Made by a program: the position numbers and the translations under genes. The notes beneath the pieces are model-generated. The model made no database searches. It was not told where the DNA came from and saw only the letters and a program-made list of their open reading frames with translations. From Amaricoccus sp047275745 (GTDB taxonomy: Bacteria > Pseudomonadota > Alphaproteobacteria > Rhodobacterales > Rhodobacteraceae), in the NCBI RefSeq assembly GCF_047275745.1, contig NZ_JBKQWU010000019.1, positions 3,850 to 67,849 of the forward strand: a stretch of DNA of 64,000 nucleotides, given 5' to 3'. Shown here in pieces: positions 17,495 through 25,997 of this stretch. How positions within the stretch are numbered: the first letter of the stretch is position 1; each line of letters starts with the position of its first letter.

Positions 17495-18655
17495 GTGAAA
17501 TTCCCCCTCCTCGCCCTGCCCCCGGCCGCTCTGGCTCTGACCGCCCTGCCTCTGGCTGTTCTGGCCCCGGCTGTTCTGGCCCTGGCCGCCCCCTCGGCCG
17601 CCCTGGCCGGCGGTCTCGAAAAATCCGGCCAGCCGGTGACGCTGCTCTTCGAGAAGGGCGATGTCGTCAATCTCGAACTCGCCTACGGCATGCCGACCGT
17701 CACCGGCACCGACTCCCTCGGCAACGGGAGCGACGATTCCGCCGAGGATTTCCTGCGCTACGGCGGCGGCGTGAAGATGGATTTCAACGAGAAATGGTCC
17801 GCCGCGCTGATCATCGACGAGCCCTATGGCGCCGATCTCGCCTATGCGCCGAGCGATTTCGCCTTCGGCGGCGCCTTCGCCGATTTCCATTCGATCGCGG
17901 CGACCGGCCTCCTGCGCTACCGGATCAACGGGAATTTCAGCCTGCACGGCGGCCTGCGCCTCGCCCGTTTCGGCGGCGACGCGGCGACCGAGGGCGCCGC
18001 CTACGGGCCGCTGTCGGGCTATTCCTTCGAGGGGGACGACGACTGGGGCCTGGGCCTCGTGGTCGGGGCCGCCTACGAGATCCCGGAGAAGGCGCTGCGG
18101 ATCGCCCTGACCTTCTCCTCGGCGATCGACTTCGAGCTCGACTCGCGCGAGACCTTCCCCGACGCCGCCGGCGGCCGGACCGTCGCGGGCACGACGCCGA
18201 TCTCCATGCCCCGGTCGATCAATCTCGACTTCCAGACCGGGATCGCCCCGAGGACGCTCCTCTTCGGTTCGATGCGCTGGACGAACTACGAGGGCTGGGA
18301 GGTGCGCGCCCCCGGGCTTGCCGAGAACTTCGACGCGATCCTCGCCTCGAAGGACTACAACATCTGGAATTACAAGCTCGGCATCGGCCATCAGTTCAAC
18401 GCGCACTGGGCCGGCGCCGCGCATGTGGTCTACGAGCCCGCCATCGGCAAGACGCTTGGCCCCCTCAACCCGACCGACGGCGCCTTCGGCCTCGGCGCGG
18501 GCGCGAGCTACACCACCGATTCCGGCGTCAGGATCAGCGGCGGTGTCGAGTACCGCCGGCTCGGCAGCTCGGACATCCAGGGCCCTCTGGCAAGCGCCGA
18601 TTTCCGGGACAACGACGCGCTCGGCATCGGCCTCTCGATCACCGCGCCGTTCTGA
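17495..18655 (+). CDS. FadL/OmpP1-family outer-membrane transport protein
   Basis: About 386 residues: a signal peptide of alternating Leu/Ala/Pro repeats, then beta-strand-rich sequence with aromatic alternation and a C-terminal GIGLSITAPF ending in Phe, as expected for an outer-membrane barrel. FadL proteins bring long-chain fatty acids and other hydrophobic compounds across the outer membrane. The GTG at 17495 (KFPLLALP... as signal-peptide start, AGGAAG 8 nt upstream) is preferred over the ATG at 17474. It follows the YeiH-like gene by 30 bp and leads into phasin and acyl-CoA genes, so hydrophobic acyl substrates are likely. Confidence 0.83.
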   Translation: MKFPLLALPPAALALTALPLAVLAPAVLALAAPSAALAGGLEKSGQPVTLLFEKGDVVNLELAYGMPTVTGTDSLGNGSDDSAEDFLRYGGGVKMDFNEKWSAALIIDEPYGADLAYAPSDFAFGGAFADFHSIAATGLLRYRINGNFSLHGGLRLARFGGDAATEGAAYGPLSGYSFEGDDDWGLGLVVGAAYEIPEKALRIALTFSSAIDFELDSRETFPDAAGGRTVAGTTPISMPRSINLDFQTGIAPRTLLFGSMRWTNYEGWEVRAPGLAENFDAILASKDYNIWNYKLGIGHQFNAHWAGAAHVVYEPAIGKTLGPLNPTDGAFGLGAGASYTTDSGVRISGGVEYRRLGSSDIQGPLASADFRDNDALGIGLSITAPF

Positions 18656-18687
18656 GCGCCCCTCCCCCCCGAAACGATGAGACCGAC

Positions 18688-18909
18688 ATGACCACGCAAG
18701 ACGAGACGAAATCGACCATGCCCGGCGCGACCAGGGCCGCCGCCCGCGCGAAGAACCTGCGCGCGCTCGCGGAGCTTCAGGCGGGTTTCGCACAGCACCG
18801 CGTCGAGATGTCGGCGACCTACGCCAGGGAACTCGCCGATCTCGCCCGCGCGGGGTCGGAGCGGACGATCGCCCCGATCGCCGACCTCCTGAGGAAGCCG
18901 GCCTCCTGA
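18688..18909 (+). CDS. Short phasin-like protein
   Basis: 73 residues, almost all amphipathic helix: NLRALAELQAGFAQHRVEMSATYARELADLA resembles the core of phasins, which coat polyhydroxyalkanoate granules. It is shorter than usual (100-150 residues). Located between FadL and an acyl-CoA synthetase in what is probably one transcript with the acyl-CoA dehydrogenase. The assignment rests on helix pattern and neighbours and is moderate. Confidence 0.55.
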   Translation: MTTQDETKSTMPGATRAAARAKNLRALAELQAGFAQHRVEMSATYARELADLARAGSERTIAPIADLLRKPAS

Positions 18910-18942
18910 GAAACACGACCGCCGGCTGATCGCGCCGGCCCG

Positions 18943-18986
18943 GAAAACAAATGCGAACAAACAAATCGGAACAAACACATGCGAAC
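18943..18986. repeat. A-rich short direct repeats upstream of acyl-CoA synthetase
   Basis: Three imperfect ~13-15-nt units of the type GAACAAACAAATCG in a locally A-rich stretch, unusual against the GC-rich background. They lie between the phasin-like gene and the acyl-CoA synthetase. A regulator-binding array or slippage product; no known motif matched. Confidence 0.5.
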
Positions 18987-19024
18987 GGCGGCGAGGGCCG
19001 CGTGAACCGCGAAAGGGTGGAAAA

Positions 19025-20689
19025 GTGAACATGTCCCCGACCAGTCCCCAGGGCAGGCCCGTGCCGCGGGAGATCGACGCCGATGCCTGTCCCTCGGTCG
19101 TCGCGCTCTTCGACGCGGCCGTCGCCCGCTTCGGCGACAAGCCCGCCTTCGAGTGTTTCGGCCAGACGATGAGCTACCGCGAGATCGACGCCGCCGCGAC
19201 CGCGGTCGCCGCCTGGCTGCGGACCCGGCTCGGGGTGAGGACCGGCGACCGCGTGGCGCTGATGTGCCCGAACATCCTCGCCTTTCCGATCGCCATGCTC
19301 GGCATCATCCGGGCCGGGGCGGCGCAGGTGAACGTCAACCCGCTCTACACGCCGCGCGAACTGGCGCACCAGCTGAACGACGCCGGCGTCGAGACGATCC
19401 TCATCTTCGGAGGCTCCACCCCGACGCTCGCCGAGATTATCGGCGAGACGCCGGTCCGGACGGTGATCACCATCGATCCCGGCGACGGGATGCCCGGTGG
19501 CGCGCTCGACGGTGGGGCGCTTCCCACGCCGCCGGTCGATCCCCGGCTCGAAGGCGCGGTCCGCTTCGCCGATGTGCTCGCGGAAGGCGCCGGGCTCGCC
19601 TTCGAGCCGGTCGCGCTCACCGGCGACGACATCCTGTTCTTCCAGTACACCGGCGGCACCACCGGCCTCTCGAAGGGCGCGCTGCTCAGCCACCGGAACC
19701 TCGTCGCCAATACCGCGCAGTTCAAGGCCTTCCTGCCCGAGGCGACCGAGCCCGGCGCCGAGGTGCTCGTGCTCGCCCTGCCGCTCTACCACATCTTCGG
19801 GCTGATGATGATGCTCGCCTATGCCTCCATCGGCGCCCGGGCGGTTCTGATCCCGAACCCGCGCGACATGGACGCCTTCATCGACGCGATCCGGGACGCG
19901 CGGATCTCGGTGCTGCCGGCGGTCAACACGCTCTTCCAGGGGCTCACCATGCACCCGCGGTTCGAGGAGATCGACCTCTCGAACTACAAGATCGCCATCG
20001 GCGGCGGGGCGGCGGTGATCCCGGCGACCTCGGAACGGTGGAAGGCGCTGACCGGCCACCACATCAAGGAAGGCTACGGCCTGTCCGAGACCTCGCCGAT
20101 CCTCTGCCTGAACCCGATCGCCCCGCACCCTTCATCGGGGGAGGCCTTCTCCGGCACCTGCGGCCTGCCGCTGCCATCGACCGAGATCCGGCTGCTCGAC
20201 GACGAGGGCCGCGAGGTGCCCGAGGGCGAGGCCGGCGAGATCTGCGCCCGCGGGCCGCAGGTGATGTGGGGCTACTGGAACAACGAGCCCGCCAACGCCG
20301 CCGCCTTCACCGACGACGGTTTCTTCCGCACGGGCGACGTCGGCGTCTTCACGCCCGAGGGCTACGTCAGGATCGTCGACCGCAAGAAGGACATCATCCT
20401 CGTCTCGGGCTTCAACGTCTATCCGAACGAGGTCGAGGCCGCCGTCTCTGCCTGCGCCGGCGTCGCCGAATGCGCCTGCGTCGGCGTCCCCGACGAAAGG
20501 AGCGGCGAGGCGGTCCGCGTCTACGCCGTCAAGGCTCCGGGCGCGAGCGTCGGCGAGGCGGAGGTCATCGCGCACTGCCGGGGCGCGCTCGCCGGCTACA
20601 AGGTGCCGAGGCGGATCGTCTTCCTCGACGCGCTGCCGAAGTCGAATGTCGGCAAGATCCTGCGGCGCGAACTGCGCGCGCCGGCCTGA
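19025..20689 (+). CDS. AMP-forming acyl-CoA synthetase (FadD-like)
   Basis: 554 residues, full length for a fatty-acyl-CoA ligase. The P-loop reads YTGGTTGLSKGALLSH (near 215), followed by GYGLSETSPI (near 343), YFRTGD-like FFRTGDVG and the C-terminal KSNVGKILRREL with the catalytic lysine. It activates a carboxylic acid with ATP and CoA in the cytoplasm. A GTG (19025, after AAGGGTGG) or the ATG at 19031 may be the start. With FadL upstream and an acyl-CoA dehydrogenase downstream it forms an uptake-activation-oxidation module. Confidence 0.92.
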   Translation: MNMSPTSPQGRPVPREIDADACPSVVALFDAAVARFGDKPAFECFGQTMSYREIDAAATAVAAWLRTRLGVRTGDRVALMCPNILAFPIAMLGIIRAGAAQVNVNPLYTPRELAHQLNDAGVETILIFGGSTPTLAEIIGETPVRTVITIDPGDGMPGGALDGGALPTPPVDPRLEGAVRFADVLAEGAGLAFEPVALTGDDILFFQYTGGTTGLSKGALLSHRNLVANTAQFKAFLPEATEPGAEVLVLALPLYHIFGLMMMLAYASIGARAVLIPNPRDMDAFIDAIRDARISVLPAVNTLFQGLTMHPRFEEIDLSNYKIAIGGGAAVIPATSERWKALTGHHIKEGYGLSETSPILCLNPIAPHPSSGEAFSGTCGLPLPSTEIRLLDDEGREVPEGEAGEICARGPQVMWGYWNNEPANAAAFTDDGFFRTGDVGVFTPEGYVRIVDRKKDIILVSGFNVYPNEVEAAVSACAGVAECACVGVPDERSGEAVRVYAVKAPGASVGEAEVIAHCRGALAGYKVPRRIVFLDALPKSNVGKILRRELRAPA

Positions 20690-20810
20690 GGAGGAGGGAG
20701 AGATGCCCGTGCCCGCGGGCTACAGCGCCGCGACGCGCCGAGGGCGCCGGCAAGCCGGCGGTTGTGGGCGAATTGCTCGCTCTCGTCGTCGCATGACCGG
20801 GGAGAAGACC

Positions 20811-21197
20811 ATGTCCACGCAACGCATGGAGACCGCGGCGGATCTGGCCGGTTCGGCGGTCGGGCTCACCGCCGCCGCCCTGGCGCGGCCGGTCGAGACC
20901 TGGGCGGCGTCGGTCACGATCGGCCGCGAGGTGCTCGCGAGCCTGACCGACGGCGCGGCCAGCGCCGCGGTCAAGGGCGACAAGCGGTTCCGCGGCCCGG
21001 TCTGGAGCTCGAACCCGGCAGGCCGGGTCATCGCGAGCCGCCTGCCGCGGGCCCGGCTCGAACTGGTCCCCCGCGGCCATCTCTTCGTCCTGACCGATCC
21101 CGCCGGCACGGCCGCGCGGATCGAGGAGTTCATCCACGACCGCGCGCGCCCGGCGCCGCGCGCCCCTTCCCCCCATTCCCCGAGGCACAGCCAATGA
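20811..21197 (+). pseudogene. Internally deleted PhaC/alpha-beta hydrolase-like gene
   Basis: 128 residues. The segment DKRFRGPVWSSNPAGR (about 60-75) resembles the N-terminal signature of PHA synthases (DRRF-x-DPAW-x-NP). It runs directly into ASRLPRARLELVPRGHLFVLTDP, which resembles the C-terminal catalytic-His region of an alpha/beta hydrolase. The whole catalytic core between them, with the nucleophile elbow, is missing while the frame is intact. The gene has a GGGGAGAAG ribosome binding site and its stop overlaps the next gene's start (ATGA). Either a remnant kept for translational coupling or a new small protein. Confidence 0.6.
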
Positions 21198-22987
21198 CCA
21201 GCTACACCGCCCCCATCGACGACATCGCCTTCCTGCTCGGCCGGGTCTTCGACTTCGACGCCCAGATGGCCGGGCTCCCCGGCTGCGAGGAGGTGAATAC
21301 CGAACTCGCGGTCAGCGTTCTCGAAGAGGCCGGCAAGTTCGCGAGCGAGGTGCTCGAACCCCTGAACCGCCCCGGCGACGAGGAGGGCTGCCGCCTCGTC
21401 GACGGCGCGGTCGTCACGCCGAAGGGCATGGCGGGGGCCTACCGCGCCTTCGCCGAAGCGGGCTGGACAACCCTCTCCGGCGACCCCGAACACGGCGGTC
21501 AGGGCCTGCCGCGCGTCCTCCAGCTGCTGCTCGACGAATTCCTCTGCTCGGCGAATCTCTCCTTCAGCCTGTTCCCGGGCCTCAGCCGCGGCGCCGTCGA
21601 GGCGATCGAGCGCCACGCCAGCCCCGAACTGAAGGCGATCTACCTGCCGAGGATGATCTCGGGCGAATGGACCGGCGCCATGGCGCTGACCGAGGCATCC
21701 GCCGGCACCGACCTCGGCCTTCTCACGACCCGCGCGGTCCCGAACGGCGACGGCGGCTATGCCATCACCGGCACCAAGATCTTCATCTCCTCCGGCGACC
21801 ACGATTTCGGCGGCAATGTCGTCCACCTCGTTCTCGCCCGGCTGCCCGACGCGCCGAAGGGGGTGAAGGGCATCAGCCTGTTTCTCTGCCCGAAGTTCCT
21901 GCCCGATGCCGACGCCGATGCCGACGCCGGTGCCAGCGGTGGCCTCGGCGCGCGCAACGCCCTCTCGGTCGGCGCCCTCGAACACAAGATGGGAATCCAC
22001 GCCCAGCCGACCTGCGTGATGAACTACGACGGCGCCACCGGCTGGCTCGTCGGCGAGCCCGGGCGCGGCCTCGCCGCGATGTTCACCATGATGAACGCCG
22101 AGCGGCTGATGGTCGGCATCCAGGGCCTCGGCGTCGCCGAGATGGCGAACCAGAAGGCGGCCGATTACGCGCGCGAGCGCCTGCAGGGCGCCGGGCCGAA
22201 CGGTGCCCCCGATGGCACCCCCGGGCCGGTCGCGATCATCGCCCACGCGGACGTCCGCAAGATGCTCCTGACCGGCCGCGCCTTCATCGACGCCGCGCGC
22301 GCGCTTGGCGTCTGGACGGCGCTGCGGATGGAGACGGCCGCCCGCCACCCCGACCCGGAGATTCGCCGCGAGGCCGACGCGCTCGTCGCGCTCGTGACCC
22401 CGGTCATCAAGGCCGCCTTCACCGATTTCGGCTTCGAGACCGCCGTCGCCGCGCAGCAGGTCTTCGGCGGTCACGGCTACATCCGCGAATGGGGCATGGA
22501 GCAACTGGTCCGCGACGCCCGCATCGCCCAGATCTACGAAGGCACCAACGGCGTCCAGGCGATGGATCTCGTCACCCGCAAGATCGGCCTCGACGGCGGC
22601 CGCGTCGCGCGGCGTCTCTTCGCCACCATCGCCGCCGATATCGACGCCGCCGAACCCGCGCTCGGCGAGGCCCTGACGGGTCCGGTCCGCGTGGCACTCG
22701 GCCGTCTCGAAGCCGCGACCGCCCGCCTCTCCGGCGCCAGGCCCGATGAGGCCGGCGCCGGAGCGACCGACTATCTGCACCTCTTCGCCCTGGTCGCCTT
22801 CGGCTGGATGTGGCTGCGCATGGCCGCCGCCGCGACGCGGAACCCGGCCGCTTCCCGCGCCGAAGGCCGCAAGCGCGCGCTCGCCCGCTTCTTCGTGGAA
22901 CGCATGCTGCCTCGGACCGCGGCGCTCGACGCCGCGCTCCGCGCCGGCCCGGATGCGACGATGGCGCTCCACCCGGAGGAGTTCTGA
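21194..22987 (+). CDS. Acyl-CoA dehydrogenase (large, DmdC-like subfamily)
   Basis: 597 residues, the length of the long acyl-CoA dehydrogenase subfamily with an extra C-terminal domain (DmdC and relatives). Visible motifs: MALTEASAGTDLG (FAD/substrate loop), GTKIFISSGDHDF, and QVFGGHGYIREWGMEQLVRDARIAQIYEGTNGVQAMDL near 415-450. It oxidises an acyl-CoA to the enoyl-CoA with FAD. The ATG overlaps the preceding stop by 4 nt. A PDADADADAGASGG repeat interrupts a loop near 240. DmdC itself acts on methylmercaptopropionyl-CoA, but that specificity cannot be claimed from sequence here. Confidence 0.9.
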   Translation: MTSYTAPIDDIAFLLGRVFDFDAQMAGLPGCEEVNTELAVSVLEEAGKFASEVLEPLNRPGDEEGCRLVDGAVVTPKGMAGAYRAFAEAGWTTLSGDPEHGGQGLPRVLQLLLDEFLCSANLSFSLFPGLSRGAVEAIERHASPELKAIYLPRMISGEWTGAMALTEASAGTDLGLLTTRAVPNGDGGYAITGTKIFISSGDHDFGGNVVHLVLARLPDAPKGVKGISLFLCPKFLPDADADADAGASGGLGARNALSVGALEHKMGIHAQPTCVMNYDGATGWLVGEPGRGLAAMFTMMNAERLMVGIQGLGVAEMANQKAADYARERLQGAGPNGAPDGTPGPVAIIAHADVRKMLLTGRAFIDAARALGVWTALRMETAARHPDPEIRREADALVALVTPVIKAAFTDFGFETAVAAQQVFGGHGYIREWGMEQLVRDARIAQIYEGTNGVQAMDLVTRKIGLDGGRVARRLFATIAADIDAAEPALGEALTGPVRVALGRLEAATARLSGARPDEAGAGATDYLHLFALVAFGWMWLRMAAAATRNPAASRAEGRKRALARFFVERMLPRTAALDAALRAGPDATMALHPEEF

Positions 22988-23043
22988 CCAGCCGCGGCGA
23001 TGAGAACCCGGCGCGGTCGGATCGGCGGGCATCCGCGCTCGCG

Positions 23044-23066
23044 CCTGTACCAGATATTGGTACAGG
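23044..23066 (+). promoter_or_regulatory. Perfect palindromic operator upstream of parD
   Basis: Arms CCTGTACCA (23044-23052) and TGGTACAGG (23058-23066) around GATAT, 20 bp before the ParD start. This position and symmetry fit autoregulation by the ribbon-helix-helix antitoxin. Confidence 0.7.
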
Positions 23067-23086
23067 CTGCCGGACAGGAGGCCCGC

Positions 23087-23344
23087 ATGGCACGGAATAC
23101 ATCCATTTCGCTGGGCGATCATTTCGCCGGTTTCATCGACGCGCAGGTTCGGACCGGCCGGTATGGCTCCGCCAGCGATGTCGTGCGGGCGGGTCTGCGA
23201 CTCCTGGAAGAACACGAGGCCAGGGTCAGGGCGCTGGAAGCGGCGTTGATCGCGGGTGAGGCGTCCGGGGAACCGATCCCCTTCGATTTCGATGATTTCA
23301 TTGCCCGGAAGTCCATTGCCCCAAAGCGCGCCGCGGAACCGTGA
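23087..23344 (+). CDS. parD: ParD-family ribbon-helix-helix antitoxin
   Basis: 85 residues. The N-terminus ARNTSISLGDHFAGFIDAQVRTGRYGSASDVVRAGLRLLEEHE is a typical ParD/CC2985 ribbon-helix-helix dimer, followed by a toxin-binding tail (GEPIPFDFDDFIARK). GACAGGAGG ribosome binding site. A perfect palindrome precedes the gene. Its stop overlaps the start of the toxin remnant by one base. It probably represses its own promoter. Confidence 0.88.
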   Translation: MARNTSISLGDHFAGFIDAQVRTGRYGSASDVVRAGLRLLEEHEARVRALEAALIAGEASGEPIPFDFDDFIARKSIAPKRAAEP

Positions 23345-23469
23345 TGAGAGGCTTCGTCCTCTCCCCCGCCGCGCAGGCCGATCTCGACGAAATCTGGGAC
23401 TACACGGCCGAACGCTGGGGCCAGGAACAGGCCGCGCGCTCCCCCTGCCCTCCCGAGCCGCGCCATTGA
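23344..23469 (+). pseudogene. parE: Truncated ParE toxin
   Basis: 41 residues: RGFVLSPAAQADLDEIWDYTAERWGQEQAAR matches the first third of a ParE/RelE-fold toxin (normally 95-100 residues), after which the sequence changes to SPCPPEPRH and stops. The C-terminal beta-sheet and active surface are missing, so toxicity should be lost. The one-base overlap with ParD is preserved. The break point lies about 120 bp before parA. Confidence 0.75.
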
Positions 23470-23589
23470 AGCGGACCCCTCGCGCCGAGGTGCCCCCGCT
23501 TCGACGACCCACCCATATTCCTTGCGCAATTGAATGACCTATGGGACTGTCTTCGAAAATAACATTCAAATCATCGGTCGAGGCAGGAA

Positions 23590-24792
23590 ATGGATGAAGT
23601 CATCAACCGGATCGGCGATCTCGCCGCGTCCGGGGAGCGCATGATCGAGAGACTCCGGCGCAAGGCCTTCCTTCCGGAAAGCCGCAAGGGGCTCGAGGTG
23701 CGGATCGGGATCGCCGAGGCGGCGCAGCTGCTCGGCTGTTCGACGAACCGGATCCGGATGGCCGAGGAGGATGGCCGCCTCCCCTCCCCTCCCCCGTCGG
23801 AGAACGGCCGCCGTCCCGGCTACGACATCGAGCAGCTGCTCCACATGCGCGATGTCCTCGGCGCGAGCCCGCGGCGGCGCGACGAGGATACCGCCGCCAT
23901 CATCGCGGTGCAGAACTTCAAGGGCGGGGTCGGAAAATCGACCGTCACGACGCATCTCGCGCATTACTTCGCCGTCCAGGGCTACCGCGTGCTGGTCGTC
24001 GATTGCGACAGCCAGGCGACGACCACCACCCTCTTCGGCTTCAACCCGCATTTCAACGTCGCGCGCGAGGAGACGCTCTACCCCTACCTCTCGATCGACC
24101 CGACCGAGCCGGATCTGCTCTACGCGGTCAGGCGCACGCCCTGGCCCAATGTCGATCTCATCCCCTCCAATCTCGAACTTTTCGATGTCGAATACGAGCT
24201 CGCGGCGGCGGGATCGGACGGGCAATCCGTCCTGTCAACTCGTTTTAGATATTTGAAACAAGGACTTAATGATCTCGCGCGGAATTACGACGTGGTCATC
24301 CTCGACCCGCCGCCGGCGCTCGGGACGATCTCGCTCACGGTGATGCAGGCGGCGAACGCGCTTCTGGTGCCGCTCGCGGCGACGACGCCGGATTTCTGCT
24401 CGACCGTGCAGTTCCTGTCGATGATGGACCAGGTGCTGCGCCAGCTCGCCGACGCGGGCATCGAGGTCGAATACGGTTTCGTCCGGCTCATCTGCTCCAA
24501 GCTCGACAGCAACGATCCCTCCCATGCGATGGTCCGCGCGATCATGGATCAGACCTTCGGCTCCGCCCTGCTCCCGGTTCCGATCCTCGAATCGGCCGAG
24601 ATCAGCCATGCCGCGCTCAGGATGATGACCGTCTATGAACTCGGGCGCCCGATCGGGACCGCGCGCACGCACAAGCGCTGCCGCGCCAATCTCGACGAGG
24701 CGCTCGGGCAGGTCGAGCAGCTCGTCCGGGCCTCCTGGGGACTGGCCTCCCCCGCACCCGCCGAGAAGGTTGTCCAGTATGCGGCCGGTTGA
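23590..24792 (+). CDS. parA: ParA-type partition ATPase with MerR-like N-terminal HTH
   Basis: 400 residues. Residues 35-85 form a MerR-like helix-turn-helix (IGIAEAAQLLGCSTNRIRMAEEDGRLP). Then come the deviant Walker A motif FKGGVGKST near 115, VLVVDCDSQATTT and DVVILDPPPALG. This is the plasmid/chromid segregation ATPase of the type Ib/Ia class that also represses the operon. First gene of parA-parB-repA, the standard order of RepA-type replicons in Rhodobacteraceae. A short TCGTTTTAGATATTTGAAAC AT-rich patch inside the gene stands out. Confidence 0.93.
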   Translation: MDEVINRIGDLAASGERMIERLRRKAFLPESRKGLEVRIGIAEAAQLLGCSTNRIRMAEEDGRLPSPPPSENGRRPGYDIEQLLHMRDVLGASPRRRDEDTAAIIAVQNFKGGVGKSTVTTHLAHYFAVQGYRVLVVDCDSQATTTTLFGFNPHFNVAREETLYPYLSIDPTEPDLLYAVRRTPWPNVDLIPSNLELFDVEYELAAAGSDGQSVLSTRFRYLKQGLNDLARNYDVVILDPPPALGTISLTVMQAANALLVPLAATTPDFCSTVQFLSMMDQVLRQLADAGIEVEYGFVRLICSKLDSNDPSHAMVRAIMDQTFGSALLPVPILESAEISHAALRMMTVYELGRPIGTARTHKRCRANLDEALGQVEQLVRASWGLASPAPAEKVVQYAAG

Positions 24793-24816
24793 TCCCGCTG
24801 CCCGGAGGGTCCGGTG

Positions 24817-25842
24817 ATGGCCGGCAAGCAGAGCGACTATCTCGCCGACATTCTCGGCACGGAGGCGGACCCCCCCTCCCCCGCGCAGCCCCGGACGCGG
24901 CCGACGACGCTGCTCAACCGCGAATCCGCGCTCGACCGCGTGCGCTCCGGCGAAGTGCGCCAGGTCACCCAGCTGCTTCTCGACCCGGCCCGGGTGCGCG
25001 TCTGGCCCGGCAATGCCCGGATCCATGCGCGGCTCACCGAGGAGAACTGCCGCGACCTGATCGACTCGCTGATCGCCGAGGGCGGGCAGCGGGTACCGGC
25101 GGTCGTGCGCCGCGTCGAGGGCGACCCGGATCATGACTACGAGGTCATCGCCGGGACGCGCCGGCACTGGAGCATCGTCTGGTTGCGCGCGCATGCCTAT
25201 CCCGAGATGCGCTTTCTCGCCCAGGTCGCCGCCCTCGACGACGAGGCGGCGTTCCGTCTCGCCGATATCGAGAACCGCGCGCGGCGGGATGTCTCCGACA
25301 TCGAACGCGCGCGCAACTACGCCGCCGCGCTGGCGACCCATTACGGCGGGCGCCAGAAGCGGATGGCGGAACGGCTGCGCGTCTCGGAGGGGTGGCTCTC
25401 CAAGATGCTGCGGGTCGCGACGATCCCCGACCAGGTCCTCGCGGCCTTCGCCTCCCTCGACGATCTCGGGCTGAAGCCGGCCTATGGTCTCGCGCAGGCG
25501 CTCGGCGACAAGGCGGCGGCGAAACGCATCCAGGCCCGCGCCCGGGAGTTGGCGGCGTGCCGGGCGGCGCGGGCCGCGGCGGGCGAGACGCCGCCCGGCA
25601 CGGCCGAGGTGCTCCGCGCGCTCCTCGCCGTCGCCCGTCCGGAGCCGGAGGCGCCGCCGCCGGAAGACCTCGACTACGTCTCCCGCCACGGCCGGCCGGC
25701 GCTCTCGGTCCAGTCGATCAATCGCCAGGGCATGACGCTGCGCCTGCACGCGGGATCGGGCGCCGGGACGGACGAGCTGGTCGAGGCGCTGCGGAGCATG
25801 CTCGAACGCCTGGAGGCGCGGGGCAGGGGTTTGCGGCGCTGA
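24817..25842 (+). CDS. parB: ParB/RepB-type partition protein
   Basis: 341 residues. The ParB N-terminal fold is visible (VRVWPGNARIHARLTEENCRDLIDSLIAEGGQRVPAVVRRV ... YEVIAGTRRHWSIVWLR), followed by an HTH region (YGGRQKRMAERLRVSEGWLSKMLRVATIP). It binds centromere-like sites and loads ParA. The ATG at 24817 is preceded by CGGAGGG; a GTG one codon earlier is possible. Three identical palindromes just downstream are candidate binding sites. Confidence 0.92.
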   Translation: MAGKQSDYLADILGTEADPPSPAQPRTRPTTLLNRESALDRVRSGEVRQVTQLLLDPARVRVWPGNARIHARLTEENCRDLIDSLIAEGGQRVPAVVRRVEGDPDHDYEVIAGTRRHWSIVWLRAHAYPEMRFLAQVAALDDEAAFRLADIENRARRDVSDIERARNYAAALATHYGGRQKRMAERLRVSEGWLSKMLRVATIPDQVLAAFASLDDLGLKPAYGLAQALGDKAAAKRIQARARELAACRAARAAAGETPPGTAEVLRALLAVARPEPEAPPPEDLDYVSRHGRPALSVQSINRQGMTLRLHAGSGAGTDELVEALRSMLERLEARGRGLRR

Positions 25843-25843
25843 T

Positions 25844-25859
25844 CTTTCCCCGGGGAAAG
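25844..25859. repeat. TTTCCCCGGGGAAA palindrome, copy 1 (parS-like)
   Basis: Perfect palindrome CTTTCCCCGGGGAAAG beginning 2 bp after the parB stop. First of three identical 14-bp cores in the 150-bp parB-repA gap. Candidate ParB centromere or RepA operator. Confidence 0.7.
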
Positions 25860-25888
25860 ACCGGCCGATCCGGCGAGACCGGGCGGCG

Positions 25889-25904
25889 GTTTCCCCGGGG
25901 AAAC
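25889..25904. repeat. TTTCCCCGGGGAAA palindrome, copy 2 (parS-like)
   Basis: Perfect 16-bp palindrome GTTTCCCCGGGGAAAC, the longest of the three; its GTT...AAC ends match the outer bases of many alphaproteobacterial RepB centromere sites. Confidence 0.7.
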
Positions 25905-25921
25905 TTTTCGCGGGCGCTTTT

Positions 25922-25937
25922 CCGGAAGCGCTTCCGG
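25922..25937. repeat. CCGGAAGCGCTTCCGG palindrome
   Basis: A different perfect 16-bp palindrome between copies 2 and 3 of the TTTCCCCGGGGAAA element. It may be an operator for repA expression or part of the partition site. Confidence 0.6.
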
Positions 25938-25976
25938 CATGATCCCGACCAGCGGCGCGCGCGCATTTTCCAGAAG

Positions 25977-25990
25977 TTTCCCCGGGGAAA
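25977..25990. repeat. TTTCCCCGGGGAAA palindrome, copy 3 (parS-like)
   Basis: Third exact copy, ending 7 bp before the repA start codon. Its GGGGAAAG half overlaps the ribosome-binding position, so a protein bound here would block repA translation or transcription. Confidence 0.7.
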
Positions 25991-25997
25991 GATTTCC

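Noticed and set aside
21194..22987. Naming the acyl-CoA dehydrogenase dmdC and the synthetase dmdB
   Set aside because: The subfamily length fits DmdC, but many paralogues exist and neighbours (FadL, phasin) suggest fatty acyl substrates; no dmdA or dmdD nearby.
15272..23569. Very long open frames on the strand opposite the YeiH/FadL/acyl-CoA genes (up to 949 codons)
   Set aside because: They lie antisense to clearly recognised genes, have Arg/Gly/Asp-rich scrambled composition and no domain resemblance; high GC content removes stop codons.
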